DNA of 64,000 nucleotides. Origin: Arthrobacter sp. AL12 (lineage in GTDB: Bacteria; Actinomycetota; Actinomycetes; Actinomycetales; Micrococcaceae). The notes under the pieces were generated by a model. The model was not told the origin of the DNA. It ran no database searches and saw nothing but the letters and a program-made list of their open reading frames with translations. The DNA lies in contig NZ_JASBQY010000009.1 in the NCBI RefSeq assembly GCF_029960645.1, forward strand, positions 62,001 to 126,000, given 5' to 3'. Made by a program: the position numbers and the translations under genes. Every line of letters begins with the position of its first letter. Within the stretch, counting starts at the first letter, position 1. Positions 15,566 through 23,853 of the stretch are shown here, in pieces.

Positions 15566-18061
15566 GTACCGGAGAAGGAGCCGCTTTTCGCCGATGCTGA
15601 ACTTCACCTTCGCGACCATTTTGTCCCCGGCGCCCTCCACGGCCAGCACGGTGCCGTTGCCGAAGCTCGTGTGGTTGACCTTGTCGCCCACGCTGACGGC
15701 GACGATTTCCTTCTGCGGCTGCACGCGGTTCTTGGCGATGGCGGCGGGAACGTCCGCGTTGAAGCCGGCGGACGGGCTGGCCTCGGTCCCGCGCGCGGTG
15801 CCGGCTCCCCAGAAGGATCCGCCGTACCGGCTGGAGCCGATGGAGGCGCCGCCGCTCCAGCCGCCGGCCTGGCGGGTGGAGCCTTCGCGCTTCCACTCGA
15901 CCAGCTCGGCCGGGATTTCCTCAATGAACTGGCTTGCGGGGTTGTACTGGCTCTGGCCCCACATGCTGCGCACCTCCGAGCGGGTCAGGTAGAGGCGTTT
16001 CCGTGCCCGGGTCAGGCCCACGTACGCCAGCCGGCGTTCCTCGGCCAGCTCCTTGGGGTCGGTGGCGGAGCGCTGGTGCGGGAACAGGCCGTGCTCCATG
16101 CCTGTCAGGAACACCACCGGGAACTCCAGCCCCTTGGCGGTGTGCAGGGTCATCAGGGTGACGACGCCGAGCCGCTTGGCTTCGGCGACGGCGGCGGCCA
16201 GCTGGTCGGGGGACCCCGCCGGGGCGTCGGGGATCTGGTCGGCGTCGGCGACGAGGGAGACCCCCTCCAGGAAGGCCCCGAGCGATCCCTCGGGGTTGTC
16301 GCGCTCGTATTCACGCACGACGGCGACGAGTTCCGCCAGGTTCTCCACCCTGGACTCGTCCTGCGGGTCGGTGCTGGACCGAAGGGTGGCGAGGTAGCCG
16401 GTCTGTTCCAGGACAGCCTCCAGGGCGGCGGCCGCGCCGGATCCGGAGGCCACCTCGGCGAGGTCGTCGAGCAGTTTCACGAAGCCCTGGACCGCGTTGA
16501 CGGAACGGGTGGCCATGCCGGGGGCCTCGTCGGCGCGGCGTGCCGCGGCCATAAACGAGATCCGGTCCCGCTGCGCGAGGGAGGCCACGGCACCTTCGGC
16601 CCGGTCGCCGATGCCGCGTTTGGGCTCGTTCAGGATGCGGCGCAGGTTGACGTCGTCGTCCGGGTTGACCAGGACCCGCAGGTAGGCGAGGGCGTCCTTG
16701 ATTTCCTTGCGCTCGTAGAACCGGGTGCCGCCGACCACCTTGTACGGCAGCCCGACGCGGACCAGGACATCCTCGATCGAGCGGGACTGGGCGTTGGTGC
16801 GGTAGAAAATCGCGACGTCGCCGGGGCGCAGGTCGCCCTCGTCCTGCAGCCGGTCGATTTCCTTGGCGATGAACTGGGCCTCGTCGTGCTCGTTCTCGCC
16901 GACATAGCCGACGATCTTCTCGCCGTCGCCTTCCGCGGTCCACAGCCGCTTCTCCGGCCGGTTGGGGTTGCGGGAGATGACCGAGTTGGCGGCGCTGAGG
17001 ATGGTCTGGGTGGAGCGGTAGTTCTGCTCGAGTTTGATGGTGCGGGCGTCCGGGTAGTCCTTCTCGAACTCCACGATATTGCGGATGTCGGCGCCGCGGA
17101 AGGCGTAGATGGACTGGTCAGAGTCGCCGACGACGGTCAGTTCGGCCGCGCCGGGGCCCTCGCCGACGATCTCGCGCACCAGTGCGTACTGGGCGTGGTT
17201 GGTGTCCTGGTATTCGTCGACGAGGACGTGCCGGAAACGGCGGCGGTATGACTCGGCGAGCGCAGGGAAGGCGCGGAACATGTAGACCGTCTCGGCGATC
17301 AGGTCATCGAAGTCCATGGCGTTGGCCTGGCGCAGCCGCTGCGTGTAGCCCTTGAACACCTCGGCGACGGACTGTTCGAAGGGGTCGTTGTGGTTGGCGC
17401 TGGCGGAGTAGCCGTCGGCGTCGATCAGTTCGTTCTTGAGCGCCGAAATCTTGTGCTGGATCGCCTTGGGTGCGAAGCGCTTCGGATCGATGTCCAGGTT
17501 CTTGGCCACGAGCGTGATGAGGCGCAGCGAGTCAGCGGAGTCGTAGATGGAGAAGTTGGAGTTCAGGCCGACGTTCTTGGCTTCGCGGCGCAGGATCCGG
17601 ACGCAGGAGGAGTGGAAGGTGGAAACCCACATGGTCTTGGCCCGGGGGCCAACGAGGGCTTCGACCCGCTCCCGCATTTCGGCGGCAGCCTTGTTGGTGA
17701 AGGTGATGGCCAGGATCTCGCCGTGGTGGGCGCGCCGCGTGGCGATCAGGTAGCCGATCCGGTTGCTGAGCACCCGGGTCTTGCCCGAGCCGGCGCCGGC
17801 GACGATCAGCAGGGCGCTGCCGGCGTGCTTGACGGCCTCTTCCTGCTGCGGGTTCAGTCCCTCGAGGAGCTCGGCCGCTCCCGGGAGCCGGTGGTGGTCC
17901 GCGTCCCCTGCCGGATTGTCCCCGTGGACGCCGTGGGGCCCGGGACCTCCCGCGGAGGGCAGGGTCGCAGTCCCCGTTCCCGCGGGCGTTTTGGTGAGCG
18001 CCGCCGTCTTCGAGGCAGCTTGGAAGGGTCCGTCGGTGTAGGGGTCAAACAACATATCCAT
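15539..18061 (-). CDS. pcrA: ATP-dependent DNA helicase PcrA (UvrD-like)
   Basis: An 840-residue SF1A helicase. After a 65-residue low-complexity N-terminus comes the Q-motif region LNPQQEEAV, Walker A AGAGSGKT (about 88-95), Walker B/motif II VDEYQDTNH, motif III GDSDQSIYAFRGAD, motif IV LEQNYRST, and motif V/VI LMTLHTAKGLEFPVVF and YVGLTRAR. A Tudor-like C-terminus (VNHTSFGNGTVLAVEGAG) matches PcrA, which binds RNA polymerase. It acts in repair and replication-fork clearance. The ATG at 18061 (MDMLFDPYTDG) is chosen; the frame upstream lies in repeat DNA and has no gene-like content. Confidence 0.95.
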   Translation of the reverse strand: MDMLFDPYTDGPFQAASKTAALTKTPAGTGTATLPSAGGPGPHGVHGDNPAGDADHHRLPGAAELLEGLNPQQEEAVKHAGSALLIVAGAGSGKTRVLSNRIGYLIATRRAHHGEILAITFTNKAAAEMRERVEALVGPRAKTMWVSTFHSSCVRILRREAKNVGLNSNFSIYDSADSLRLITLVAKNLDIDPKRFAPKAIQHKISALKNELIDADGYSASANHNDPFEQSVAEVFKGYTQRLRQANAMDFDDLIAETVYMFRAFPALAESYRRRFRHVLVDEYQDTNHAQYALVREIVGEGPGAAELTVVGDSDQSIYAFRGADIRNIVEFEKDYPDARTIKLEQNYRSTQTILSAANSVISRNPNRPEKRLWTAEGDGEKIVGYVGENEHDEAQFIAKEIDRLQDEGDLRPGDVAIFYRTNAQSRSIEDVLVRVGLPYKVVGGTRFYERKEIKDALAYLRVLVNPDDDVNLRRILNEPKRGIGDRAEGAVASLAQRDRISFMAAARRADEAPGMATRSVNAVQGFVKLLDDLAEVASGSGAAAALEAVLEQTGYLATLRSSTDPQDESRVENLAELVAVVREYERDNPEGSLGAFLEGVSLVADADQIPDAPAGSPDQLAAAVAEAKRLGVVTLMTLHTAKGLEFPVVFLTGMEHGLFPHQRSATDPKELAEERRLAYVGLTRARKRLYLTRSEVRSMWGQSQYNPASQFIEEIPAELVEWKREGSTRQAGGWSGGASIGSSRYGGSFWGAGTARGTEASPSAGFNADVPAAIAKNRVQPQKEIVAVSVGDKVNHTSFGNGTVLAVEGAGDKMVAKVKFSIGEKRLLLRYAPLTKVDA

Positions 18062-18111
18062 GGTGTTAACAAGTCTAGGCGGTGCCACTGACACCGGCGT
18101 CCGCCCCCTCG

Positions 18112-18325
18112 GGACATGCCCTCCCCTGCCTGCGGCCACTGGACACAATGCCAGTATGACCATGCCCCGCCACCAACAATGTGCCTGCCCCCAGACCTTC
18201 ACAGCGCCCCGGCCGGACATGCCCTCCCCTGCCTGCGGCCACTGGACACAATGCCAGTATGCCCATGCCCCGCCACCAACAATGGGCATGTCCCCCAGTG
18301 GGCGGCGCGAAGAATGGGCATGTCC
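18112..18325. repeat. Tandem 70-bp palindrome-rich repeat, family B
   Basis: Two 70-bp copies (18112-18181 and 18215-18284), differing at one base, are spaced 103 bp apart. Each begins GGACATGCCC. The complementary GGGCATGTCC occurs at 18284-18293 and 18316-18325, so the block has outward inverted ends. A core GCCACTGGACA-x-ATG in each copy recurs in altered form at 19968-19994. It fills the 292-bp gap between pcrA and the phosphatase gene, where no gene is seen. Confidence 0.75.
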
Positions 18326-18353
18326 AGAAGTCAGGGGTGTTCCCCGCCCGGAT

Positions 18354-19208
18354 CTACCCGGCGGCGCCTGATTCCAGGGCGGCGCGGAGTTCCCGGACCG
18401 CCGTCGTGCCCCCGGCGACGAACCAGTCGAGTCCATTAACCCGCACGACGTCGGTAGCGCCGCCGGCCGCAAGGATAATCGCCTGGCCCGGCAGCCAGTC
18501 CCATTCCGGGCAGCTGTGCTGGAACCAGCAGCCCAGTCCGCCGTCGGCCACCCGGCTGAGGTCGCAGGACCCCGAGCCGAACATCCGCAGCGCGGCGGCG
18601 GAGGTCGCGGCGGCGTGCCAGGGCATCGCGCACATCGGGTCGGCGAGCCAGGTGGGGTGGATGTACGTTGCGGCGCCCAGCTCGGACAACGGGGTGTTTG
18701 AACGGCCGCCCGGAACGCCGTCCGGCCCGAAAGTGGTCAGGCGTTCGCCGTTGAGCGTGGAGGGGTGGCCTGTTCCGCCGAGCCAGAGCTTGTCCTCTTC
18801 CGGCTGGTAGATCCCGCCAAGCAGCACCCCGGAGGTGTCCTTGAGGGCAATGGCGGAGCACCAGTAAGTGGAGCCGTGCAGAAAGTTGTAGGTCCCGTCG
18901 ACGGGGTCGATCACCCAGGTCCTGCCGCTGGCGCCGGCCACGGAGGCGCCCTCTTCGCCGAGGATGCCGTCGTCGGGCCGGCAGCGCTGGAGCTGTTCGA
19001 GCACATAGGCCTCGGCCGCGTGGTCCGCGGCAGTGACGACGTCGGATACGGAGGTCTTTTGCCGGCCTTCGAGCCCGGCCTGCCGCATAAGCAACGCCAG
19101 GGTCCCGGCCTCGCGCACGAGGGCCTCGGCGAGCTGATAGTCGTCCAGGGCGGGGTTGAGTTCAGCGGTGCTGTGCCGGCCGAGCCGGTGCTTTCCTAGT
19201 TCGGTCAC
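18354..19208 (-). CDS. Inositol monophosphatase family protein
   Basis: A 284-residue Mg-dependent phosphatase of the IMPase/histidinol-phosphatase family. Metal ligands are visible in GEEG, in VIDPVDGTYNFLHG (the WIDPxDGT motif), and in the late EWDWLPG. Substrates of the family include inositol-1-phosphate, histidinol-phosphate and PAP; HisN is common in actinobacteria. The GTG at 19208 with AGGGTGG upstream is preferred over a longer frame to 19352. It is divergent from a membrane protein gene 100 bp away. The exact substrate is not decidable from sequence. Confidence 0.85.
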   Translation of the reverse strand: MTELGKHRLGRHSTAELNPALDDYQLAEALVREAGTLALLMRQAGLEGRQKTSVSDVVTAADHAAEAYVLEQLQRCRPDDGILGEEGASVAGASGRTWVIDPVDGTYNFLHGSTYWCSAIALKDTSGVLLGGIYQPEEDKLWLGGTGHPSTLNGERLTTFGPDGVPGGRSNTPLSELGAATYIHPTWLADPMCAMPWHAAATSAAALRMFGSGSCDLSRVADGGLGCWFQHSCPEWDWLPGQAIILAAGGATDVVRVNGLDWFVAGGTTAVRELRAALESGAAG

Positions 19209-19308
19209 GCGTTCCACCCTAGCGGCGCCTGCCGGCAGTGAACAGGCGGCAGCACGACCGGCGCCCGGCCCGCGCCGTCCCCCGGTCAGGACGGGCGATA
19301 ATGGTGCC

Positions 19309-19962
19309 ATGGCCAAGACACCCGCACAGCGAATGAAGAAGCACGGCGCCAACGCCGTCGTCCCCCAGCATCATCTGCCGTCGGTGATCAACCCCAGCAC
19401 CAGCCGGTCCCCGCAGAAGGCCCAGAACAACAGCAACCTGATCCTGATCGCCGGTGTCGTGGTGAGCCTGTTCCTGTTCTGGTACGTCCACCTGCTCACG
19501 CTGAACCAGCTGACCCAGCTCAGCGGCGGCCTGGCCATGCCGGACTCCCTGGTCGGGGGCTTCGACCTGGGCTTTGTGGAGCAACTGCGCCTCGCTATGG
19601 ACGAGGCTGCCCGGGGCCAGCTCAACTATGTGCACAAGACGGCCGGCACCCTCTTCCCGCTGATCTTCGGCTTCACCTGGCTGCTGCTCATCGGCACGAA
19701 CGTGGCACGCAAGGGGCTGCGCTGGGCGCTATGGGCCGTGCCGCTGCTGTTCGCGGCCGTCCGGCTGTGGGGCAACGCGTCCATCGACTCGCTGATGTCC
19801 GCGGACACCGTCGACGCCGGCCAGGTTGCCCTGGCCTCGGGGCTCACCGTCGCGGGCTGGGTGCTGCTGGTGCTGAGCCTGGTGGCCGGCGGCGCCGCGG
19901 TGTTCCTGGGCCGCAAGCGCGCCTCCGCTGCGGCCCCCACCGCGGGACAAGCCCAGTCCTAG
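19309..19962 (+). CDS. Four-helix membrane protein of unknown function
   Basis: A 217-residue protein. After a basic, cytosolic N-terminus (MAKTPAQRMKKHG) come hydrophobic segments near residues 45-65, 105-125, 130-145 and 180-205. An extracytoplasmic loop follows the first segment (LTQLSGGLAMPDSLVGGFDL). The end is a basic Ala-rich tail. I do not recognise the family. ATG 19309 fits codon use; the longer open frame to 19156 overlaps the promoter of the divergent phosphatase gene. A palindrome follows 11 bp after the stop. Confidence 0.7.
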   Translation: MAKTPAQRMKKHGANAVVPQHHLPSVINPSTSRSPQKAQNNSNLILIAGVVVSLFLFWYVHLLTLNQLTQLSGGLAMPDSLVGGFDLGFVEQLRLAMDEAARGQLNYVHKTAGTLFPLIFGFTWLLLIGTNVARKGLRWALWAVPLLFAAVRLWGNASIDSLMSADTVDAGQVALASGLTVAGWVLLVLSLVAGGAAVFLGRKRASAAAPTAGQAQS

Positions 19963-19973
19963 GCAGAGCCACT

Positions 19974-19994
19974 GGACATAGTCCCGCTATGTCC
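19974..19994. repeat. Hairpin related to repeat family B
   Basis: GGACATAG-TCCCG-CTATGTCC forms a perfect 8-bp stem. With its flank GCCACT it matches the core of the tandem copies near 18.1-18.3 kb. No T run follows, so it resembles an extragenic palindrome more than a classical terminator. Confidence 0.6.
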
Positions 19995-20072
19995 ATCCGC
20001 TGCGGAACCCGGAGGGCATGCCCACCGCCGGGGTCGCGCAGGCGACTTCCTGGCAGAGTTACACAGCCGGGC

Positions 20073-21098
20073 TCAGAACTCGGCTATCAAGTATTCCCGG
20101 GCCTGGTCCGCACGCTGCTTTGCGCCCGCAGCCTCAAAATAGATGGCAGCCTTGAGCAGGTTCCGGTCTGCTGTCGGCCCGTCGCCAAGCGCCTTCTGTG
20201 CCCGTCCCAGCAATAGGCAGGCTTCCCCCAAAGTGTGTGGCTGGAGCACGTCTTCACGCTCGCAGACATCGTCCAGTAGCTGGACAGCCGCTGCCGGATC
20301 CCCGGCCAGAAAGTTCCAGTGGCCACGGTTCAACTTCTGCAACAGAACGTTCTCCTCGCTTCCGCCGATGACGTCAGTGGCCAATTCGGCTCGTTCGATA
20401 CACCGAAGGGTGGCCGAATCGGCGACATCTGCGGCCAGCCGCATCGCCGCGGACGCATTGTTGAATCTGGCCCAAACCTCCAGATTCCTTCCCGGCGAAA
20501 GAGTGCCAGCTGCCAAGTCATGGAAACGTAGGCCTTCATCAACCCTGCTGCTGAGAAATGCCACGTTGCCAATGGCCCAGTAAACGTTGCCCAACAACTG
20601 TTCGTCGACTTCAGGCGAGATTACGCTGGCCAAATTAAGACTCTCGGTCCAGGCCTCGTCAAGCCTGCCACTTTCACCAAGTGCAGCGATTAGAGCCAGG
20701 CTGGCCGTCACACTGACCTCATCGTCAGAGTCACCGGCCATCAGATTGGCGGCGGCCATAGCCTCTTCAGCAGCCTTTTCCAGAAGTCCCGCACCCTGCC
20801 ACGCTTTGGACAAAAGAATTCTCACCCTCGCCTGCATCCGCTCCCCGGAGTGGCGCGGTTGGCTTATCAGCACTCCGGCGACGTCTGCGCACTCCTCGAA
20901 TAGTCCAGCAGCCAGCAGGCTTTCCGCCTGGAAGAAAGTCATGCTCCACCAGGATTCAGCGTCCCCGGCGTTGAGGGCAATCTCCGCAGCACTGCGAGCA
21001 CTGGTGGCAGCCTCAATGAACGCATGGCTGGCCCAATGTTCCCGCGCCTGAAGCTCAGCGGTGACATAGGAGGGAGAGACGGCGTTTTGTTGTTGCAT
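20073..21098 (-). CDS. TPR-repeat protein without DNA-binding domain (Rap-like layout)
   Basis: A 341-residue all-helical protein made of roughly seven helix pairs with TPR spacing: for example AGLFEECADVAGVLI, SGRLDEAWTESLNLA, AGDPAAAVQLLDDV and LGDGPTADRNLLKAA. No membrane segment and no helix-turn-helix are seen. Scaffold-type TPR folds without HTH are typical of Rap-class peptide receptors of the RRNPP group, and also of many adaptor proteins. The ATG at 21098 (MQQQNAVSPSYV) is used; the ribosome site is weak. Codon bias is clearly milder than in neighbours, suggesting later acquisition. It is divergent from a 50-residue exported peptide gene 210 bp away, the main clue to a possible role. 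Confidence 0.75.
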   Translation of the reverse strand: MQQQNAVSPSYVTAELQAREHWASHAFIEAATSARSAAEIALNAGDAESWWSMTFFQAESLLAAGLFEECADVAGVLISQPRHSGERMQARVRILLSKAWQGAGLLEKAAEEAMAAANLMAGDSDDEVSVTASLALIAALGESGRLDEAWTESLNLASVISPEVDEQLLGNVYWAIGNVAFLSSRVDEGLRFHDLAAGTLSPGRNLEVWARFNNASAAMRLAADVADSATLRCIERAELATDVIGGSEENVLLQKLNRGHWNFLAGDPAAAVQLLDDVCEREDVLQPHTLGEACLLLGRAQKALGDGPTADRNLLKAAIYFEAAGAKQRADQAREYLIAEF

Positions 21099-21251
21099 GA
21101 TTCGATTATCCGTTGCCCCGGGGGACAAAAAGTACCAAGGATGCAAGCATTTCCCGCGCAGTATTGCCACAGGAAACCCCAAACTTCGCGCGAGTAACAC
21201 AGTTTTGAGGGGGCCGCGGAAATTGTCGCGTTGCGGCGTGTCTTATGCCCC

Positions 21252-21257
21252 TATACT
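21252..21257 (+). promoter_or_regulatory. -10 element of the secreted-peptide gene
   Basis: TATACT lies 51 bases before the peptide start codon. A weak TTGCGG lies 15 bases upstream of it. AGGAG (21298-21302) with six-base spacing is the ribosome site. The AT-rich promoter stands out in its surroundings. Confidence 0.55.
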
Positions 21258-21308
21258 GAACTTGCATCTCATGAGTCACATCAGCCTCTTACGTATCAGG
21301 AGCCCCCA

Positions 21309-21461
21309 ATGAAGAAAACCCTCGCGACTCTCCTCGTCGTTGGCGCACTTGCCACGGCAGGCTTTTCCGCCACGGCCGCAATCTCTGCAAGCGGTGACAA
21401 CTCGGGACAGACTTTGGTAGCAGCTCCGCAGTGGTGGCCGAATTCCACTCCCAAGTACTAA
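21309..21461 (+). CDS. Small secreted peptide precursor, candidate signal peptide
   Basis: A 50-residue product. Lys-Lys at residues 2-3, a hydrophobic core TLATLLVVGALATAGF and an ATA/AISA cleavage region give a clear Sec signal. The mature part is only about 25 residues, Gly/Ser-rich, ending QWWPNSTPKY. It has its own -10 box, an ideal ribosome site and a strong terminator 16 bp after the stop, so it is a real monocistronic unit. It is divergent from the TPR gene. Exported pro-peptides next to TPR receptors are the hallmark of RRNPP quorum sensing in Firmicutes. A host-defence, adhesion or bacteriocin role is equally open. Confidence 0.7.
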   Translation: MKKTLATLLVVGALATAGFSATAAISASGDNSGQTLVAAPQWWPNSTPKY

Positions 21462-21477
21462 GGGAGACGGTCTGAAC

Positions 21478-21517
21478 GGCGGGTACTGGAAGGCGACTTC
21501 CGGTACCCGCCTTTCTT
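21478..21517 (+). terminator. Rho-independent terminator of the peptide gene
   Basis: A 15-bp stem (21478-21492 with 21497-21511, one G-T wobble) with GCGA loop is followed by TTTCTT. It ends the peptide transcript after about 260 bases. Confidence 0.85.
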
Positions 21518-21568
21518 GCCTAACACCCGCCGCCAAGGCCTGAACAAGGCAATGACGGGCGGCTGAGC

Positions 21569-23101
21569 CTACTCCCCCGTCGCCCCCGGACTAATCAGCG
21601 CTTCAATCTGCGCCGCCGGCACGGGCCGGCTGAAGTAGTAGCCCTGCCCGCTGGCGCAGCCCAACCGAACCAATTCCGCGGCCTGCTCCGCCGTCTCGAT
21701 GCCCTCGGCAATCGCCGTGAGCCCGCAGGCATGGATGAGATGCAGCACCGCCGCGACGAAGTTGCTCTGCTCCTCGTCCGAGCCCAGCCCGGCGATCAGG
21801 CTCTTGTCGATCTTGACCACGTTGACCGGCAGTTTCCGCAGGTAGCTGATGGAGGAGTAGCCGGTACCGAAGTCATCGATTTCGAGCTGCACCCCCAGCC
21901 GCCGCAGCCCGCTCAGGGAGTACTGGTCCACGTCCCCGCCGTTGACGGCCATGGACTCCGTGAGCTCGACAATGAGGTTGGCGGCGTCCACTCCCGTTTC
22001 CCGGAGGATGTCGCGGACGTGATCGATCAGGTCGAGGTTCTGCAGCTCGGTCGTGGAGATGTTGACGCGGACATTGAAGCTGGCGTCTACGTTCAGCTCC
22101 TGCTGCCAGCGCCGCAGCTGGCGCACAGCATTCCGCAGGACCCAGTGGCCCAGGTCCACGATCATCCCCGTCTCTTCGGCCAGCGGGATAAACGAATCGG
22201 GCATCAGCAGGCCGCGCTCCGGATGGTTCCAGCGCACCAGCGCTTCAACACCTTCGATCCTGCCGGTCGCAAGTTCCACCACCGGCTGGTAGTGCAGGGT
22301 GAGCTGGTCCTGGCGGATCGCCTCACGCAGTTCCGTGATCAGGACGCTCTGGAGCCTGCGGGCATAGAGCAGTGCCGGTTCGAACACCTTGATGCTGCTG
22401 TGCGGCTGGGCCTTGGCGGCGTACATCGCTGTGTCCGCCTCCATGACCAGATCGTCGACTGACTGCCCCGGCTCTGCGACCCGCAGCCCGATGCTGGTGC
22501 CACAGGTGATACGCAGGTCCCCAATTTCCAGGCCTTCGCCGAGGGCCTTGAGGATCCTGTTGGCGACCCGGCGGGCCCTGACCAGGTTGGACTTCGGCAG
22601 CATGACGGCAAACTCGTCGCCGCCGAGACGGGCGACCGTGTCCGTGTCGCGGACGGCCTGCTGCAGCCGCCGCGAGATCACCCGGAGCACGTCGTCGCCG
22701 GCGCTGTGGCCCAGGGTGTCGTTGATGCCCTTGAAGGAGTCGAGATCGAGGACCAGCAGTGCCGGCGGCAGTTCGCCCCGGCTTGTCTCGGCAAGAGCGT
22801 GGCTCAGGACCGAGTTGAGCGCCGTCCTGTTGGCAAGTTGGGTCAGCGGGTCGGTCAGCGCCATCCGTTCGAGCTCGACCTGGGCTTCGCGCAGCATCGC
22901 GGTCCGGCTTTCGACGCGTTCCTCGAGTTCCTGGTAAATGGTCTGCAGGTCATCTGCCATCAGGTTGATCCCGGCGATAACCGCGGCGACGTCGTCCCTG
23001 GCACCGGAGTGCGGAATCCGGGTCGTCAGGTCTCCGCCGGCAATCCGGACGATGCCTTCGACAAGGGCGTGCAGCCTGGGGTCCGGTGGATCAGTGTTCA
23101 C
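21569..23101 (-). CDS. GGDEF-EAL c-di-GMP cyclase/phosphodiesterase
   Basis: A 510-residue cytosolic protein. A HAMP-like N-terminus (about residues 5-60) leads through a short coiled coil into a GGDEF domain with intact RLGGDEF (160-164), then an EAL domain with EAL (286-288), DDFGTGYSS and EGIE. Both catalytic signatures look complete, so it may make or break c-di-GMP, with the balance unknown. There is no membrane anchor even though a HAMP-like segment is present. Its start overlaps the end of the STAS-like gene by 11 bp, so the pair is translationally coupled. Confidence 0.92.
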   Translation of the reverse strand: MNTDPPDPRLHALVEGIVRIAGGDLTTRIPHSGARDDVAAVIAGINLMADDLQTIYQELEERVESRTAMLREAQVELERMALTDPLTQLANRTALNSVLSHALAETSRGELPPALLVLDLDSFKGINDTLGHSAGDDVLRVISRRLQQAVRDTDTVARLGGDEFAVMLPKSNLVRARRVANRILKALGEGLEIGDLRITCGTSIGLRVAEPGQSVDDLVMEADTAMYAAKAQPHSSIKVFEPALLYARRLQSVLITELREAIRQDQLTLHYQPVVELATGRIEGVEALVRWNHPERGLLMPDSFIPLAEETGMIVDLGHWVLRNAVRQLRRWQQELNVDASFNVRVNISTTELQNLDLIDHVRDILRETGVDAANLIVELTESMAVNGGDVDQYSLSGLRRLGVQLEIDDFGTGYSSISYLRKLPVNVVKIDKSLIAGLGSDEEQSNFVAAVLHLIHACGLTAIAEGIETAEQAAELVRLGCASGQGYYFSRPVPAAQIEALISPGATGE

Positions 23102-23564
23102 TCGAGTAGCGCCCCAACCAGCCGATAGCTTCAGCCTCAGACAGGAAGAACTGCGCCGGGATGGTCTCGGTCCTCGACCGCAACAGGTAGTGCGCGATCA
23201 CGCGGTCGACGGGGCTTTCGCCCACCAGTGCAAAGGCGGACGCCGCGATCGAAGTGCTGTAGACGTGCCGCGCCTCGGCACTGATGCCCACCACACCCGT
23301 GATGACCAGCAGCACAGGCACGCGCCGACCGTGGGCCAGGGCCCGGACCGCGGCTCCGGCTACGCGGGCCTCGGGACCCTCGATTTCCTCGTTGGCGGGA
23401 AGCGCGACTTCGATGATGCCGCCCTCGCGCAGGCGGACGCCAATCGGGACACGCGCGAGGGTCCTCACTCCGGCGTCGTGGGCGGCGTCGTGGCCGGCGT
23501 CGTTCGCGTCGGCGGGTTCTGCGGGGATGAGTTCGCCGGGTCCGGCTGTGGCCTCGATCGTCAT
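23091..23564 (-). CDS. STAS/SpoIIAA-like domain protein (DUF7793 type)
   Basis: A 157-residue protein with a disordered acidic start (to about residue 35) and an alpha/beta domain: GVRLREGGIIEVALP, then VPVLLVITGVVGISAEARHV, then a helix carrying ARHVYSTSIAASAFALV, and a final helix FFLSEAEAIGWLGRY. This pattern is that of STAS-like proteins that resemble anti-sigma-factor antagonists. The overlap with the downstream GGDEF-EAL gene suggests it regulates or is regulated by c-di-GMP. No catalytic residues are apparent. Confidence 0.7.
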   Translation of the reverse strand: MTIEATAGPGELIPAEPADANDAGHDAAHDAGVRTLARVPIGVRLREGGIIEVALPANEEIEGPEARVAGAAVRALAHGRRVPVLLVITGVVGISAEARHVYSTSIAASAFALVGESPVDRVIAHYLLRSRTETIPAQFFLSEAEAIGWLGRYSSEH

Positions 23565-23793
23565 GGGAACTCAACCCTCCGGCACGCCGGCACAGCAAGT
23601 TCGCCGTCTCGGCCGGCGAAGGCCGTCGCTCCATCAATACGCCGCAAGACTCGCTGATCAGACATTCGTCCCCATTGGACTCCACAATCGGCCATTCGCT
23701 ATGCGCTGGAGTCACGACGCGCATGCTGCGCCGGAATATGCCGGCGAATGCCCTCATGATAATCCAAGGTGCGCCTCCCATGAGACATAAGAC

Positions 23794-23853
23794 ACCCCCG
23801 CGCCGCTGTGCCCCTCAGATCAGGACCCCCGCGCCGCTGTGCCCCTCAGATCA
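23794..23853. repeat. 31-bp tandem duplication at the DUF998 3' end
   Basis: A 29-bp stretch beginning ACCCCCGCGCCGCTG occurs at 23794-23822 and identically at 23825-23853. The second copy contains the TGA stop of the DUF998 gene, so the first copy lies just beyond the coding end. Confidence 0.8.

Noticed and set aside
18062..18472. N-terminal extension of pcrA through the repeat region
   Set aside because: The extension encodes repeat-derived sequence and overlaps the phosphatase gene end; a proper ATG at 18061 starts the conserved protein.
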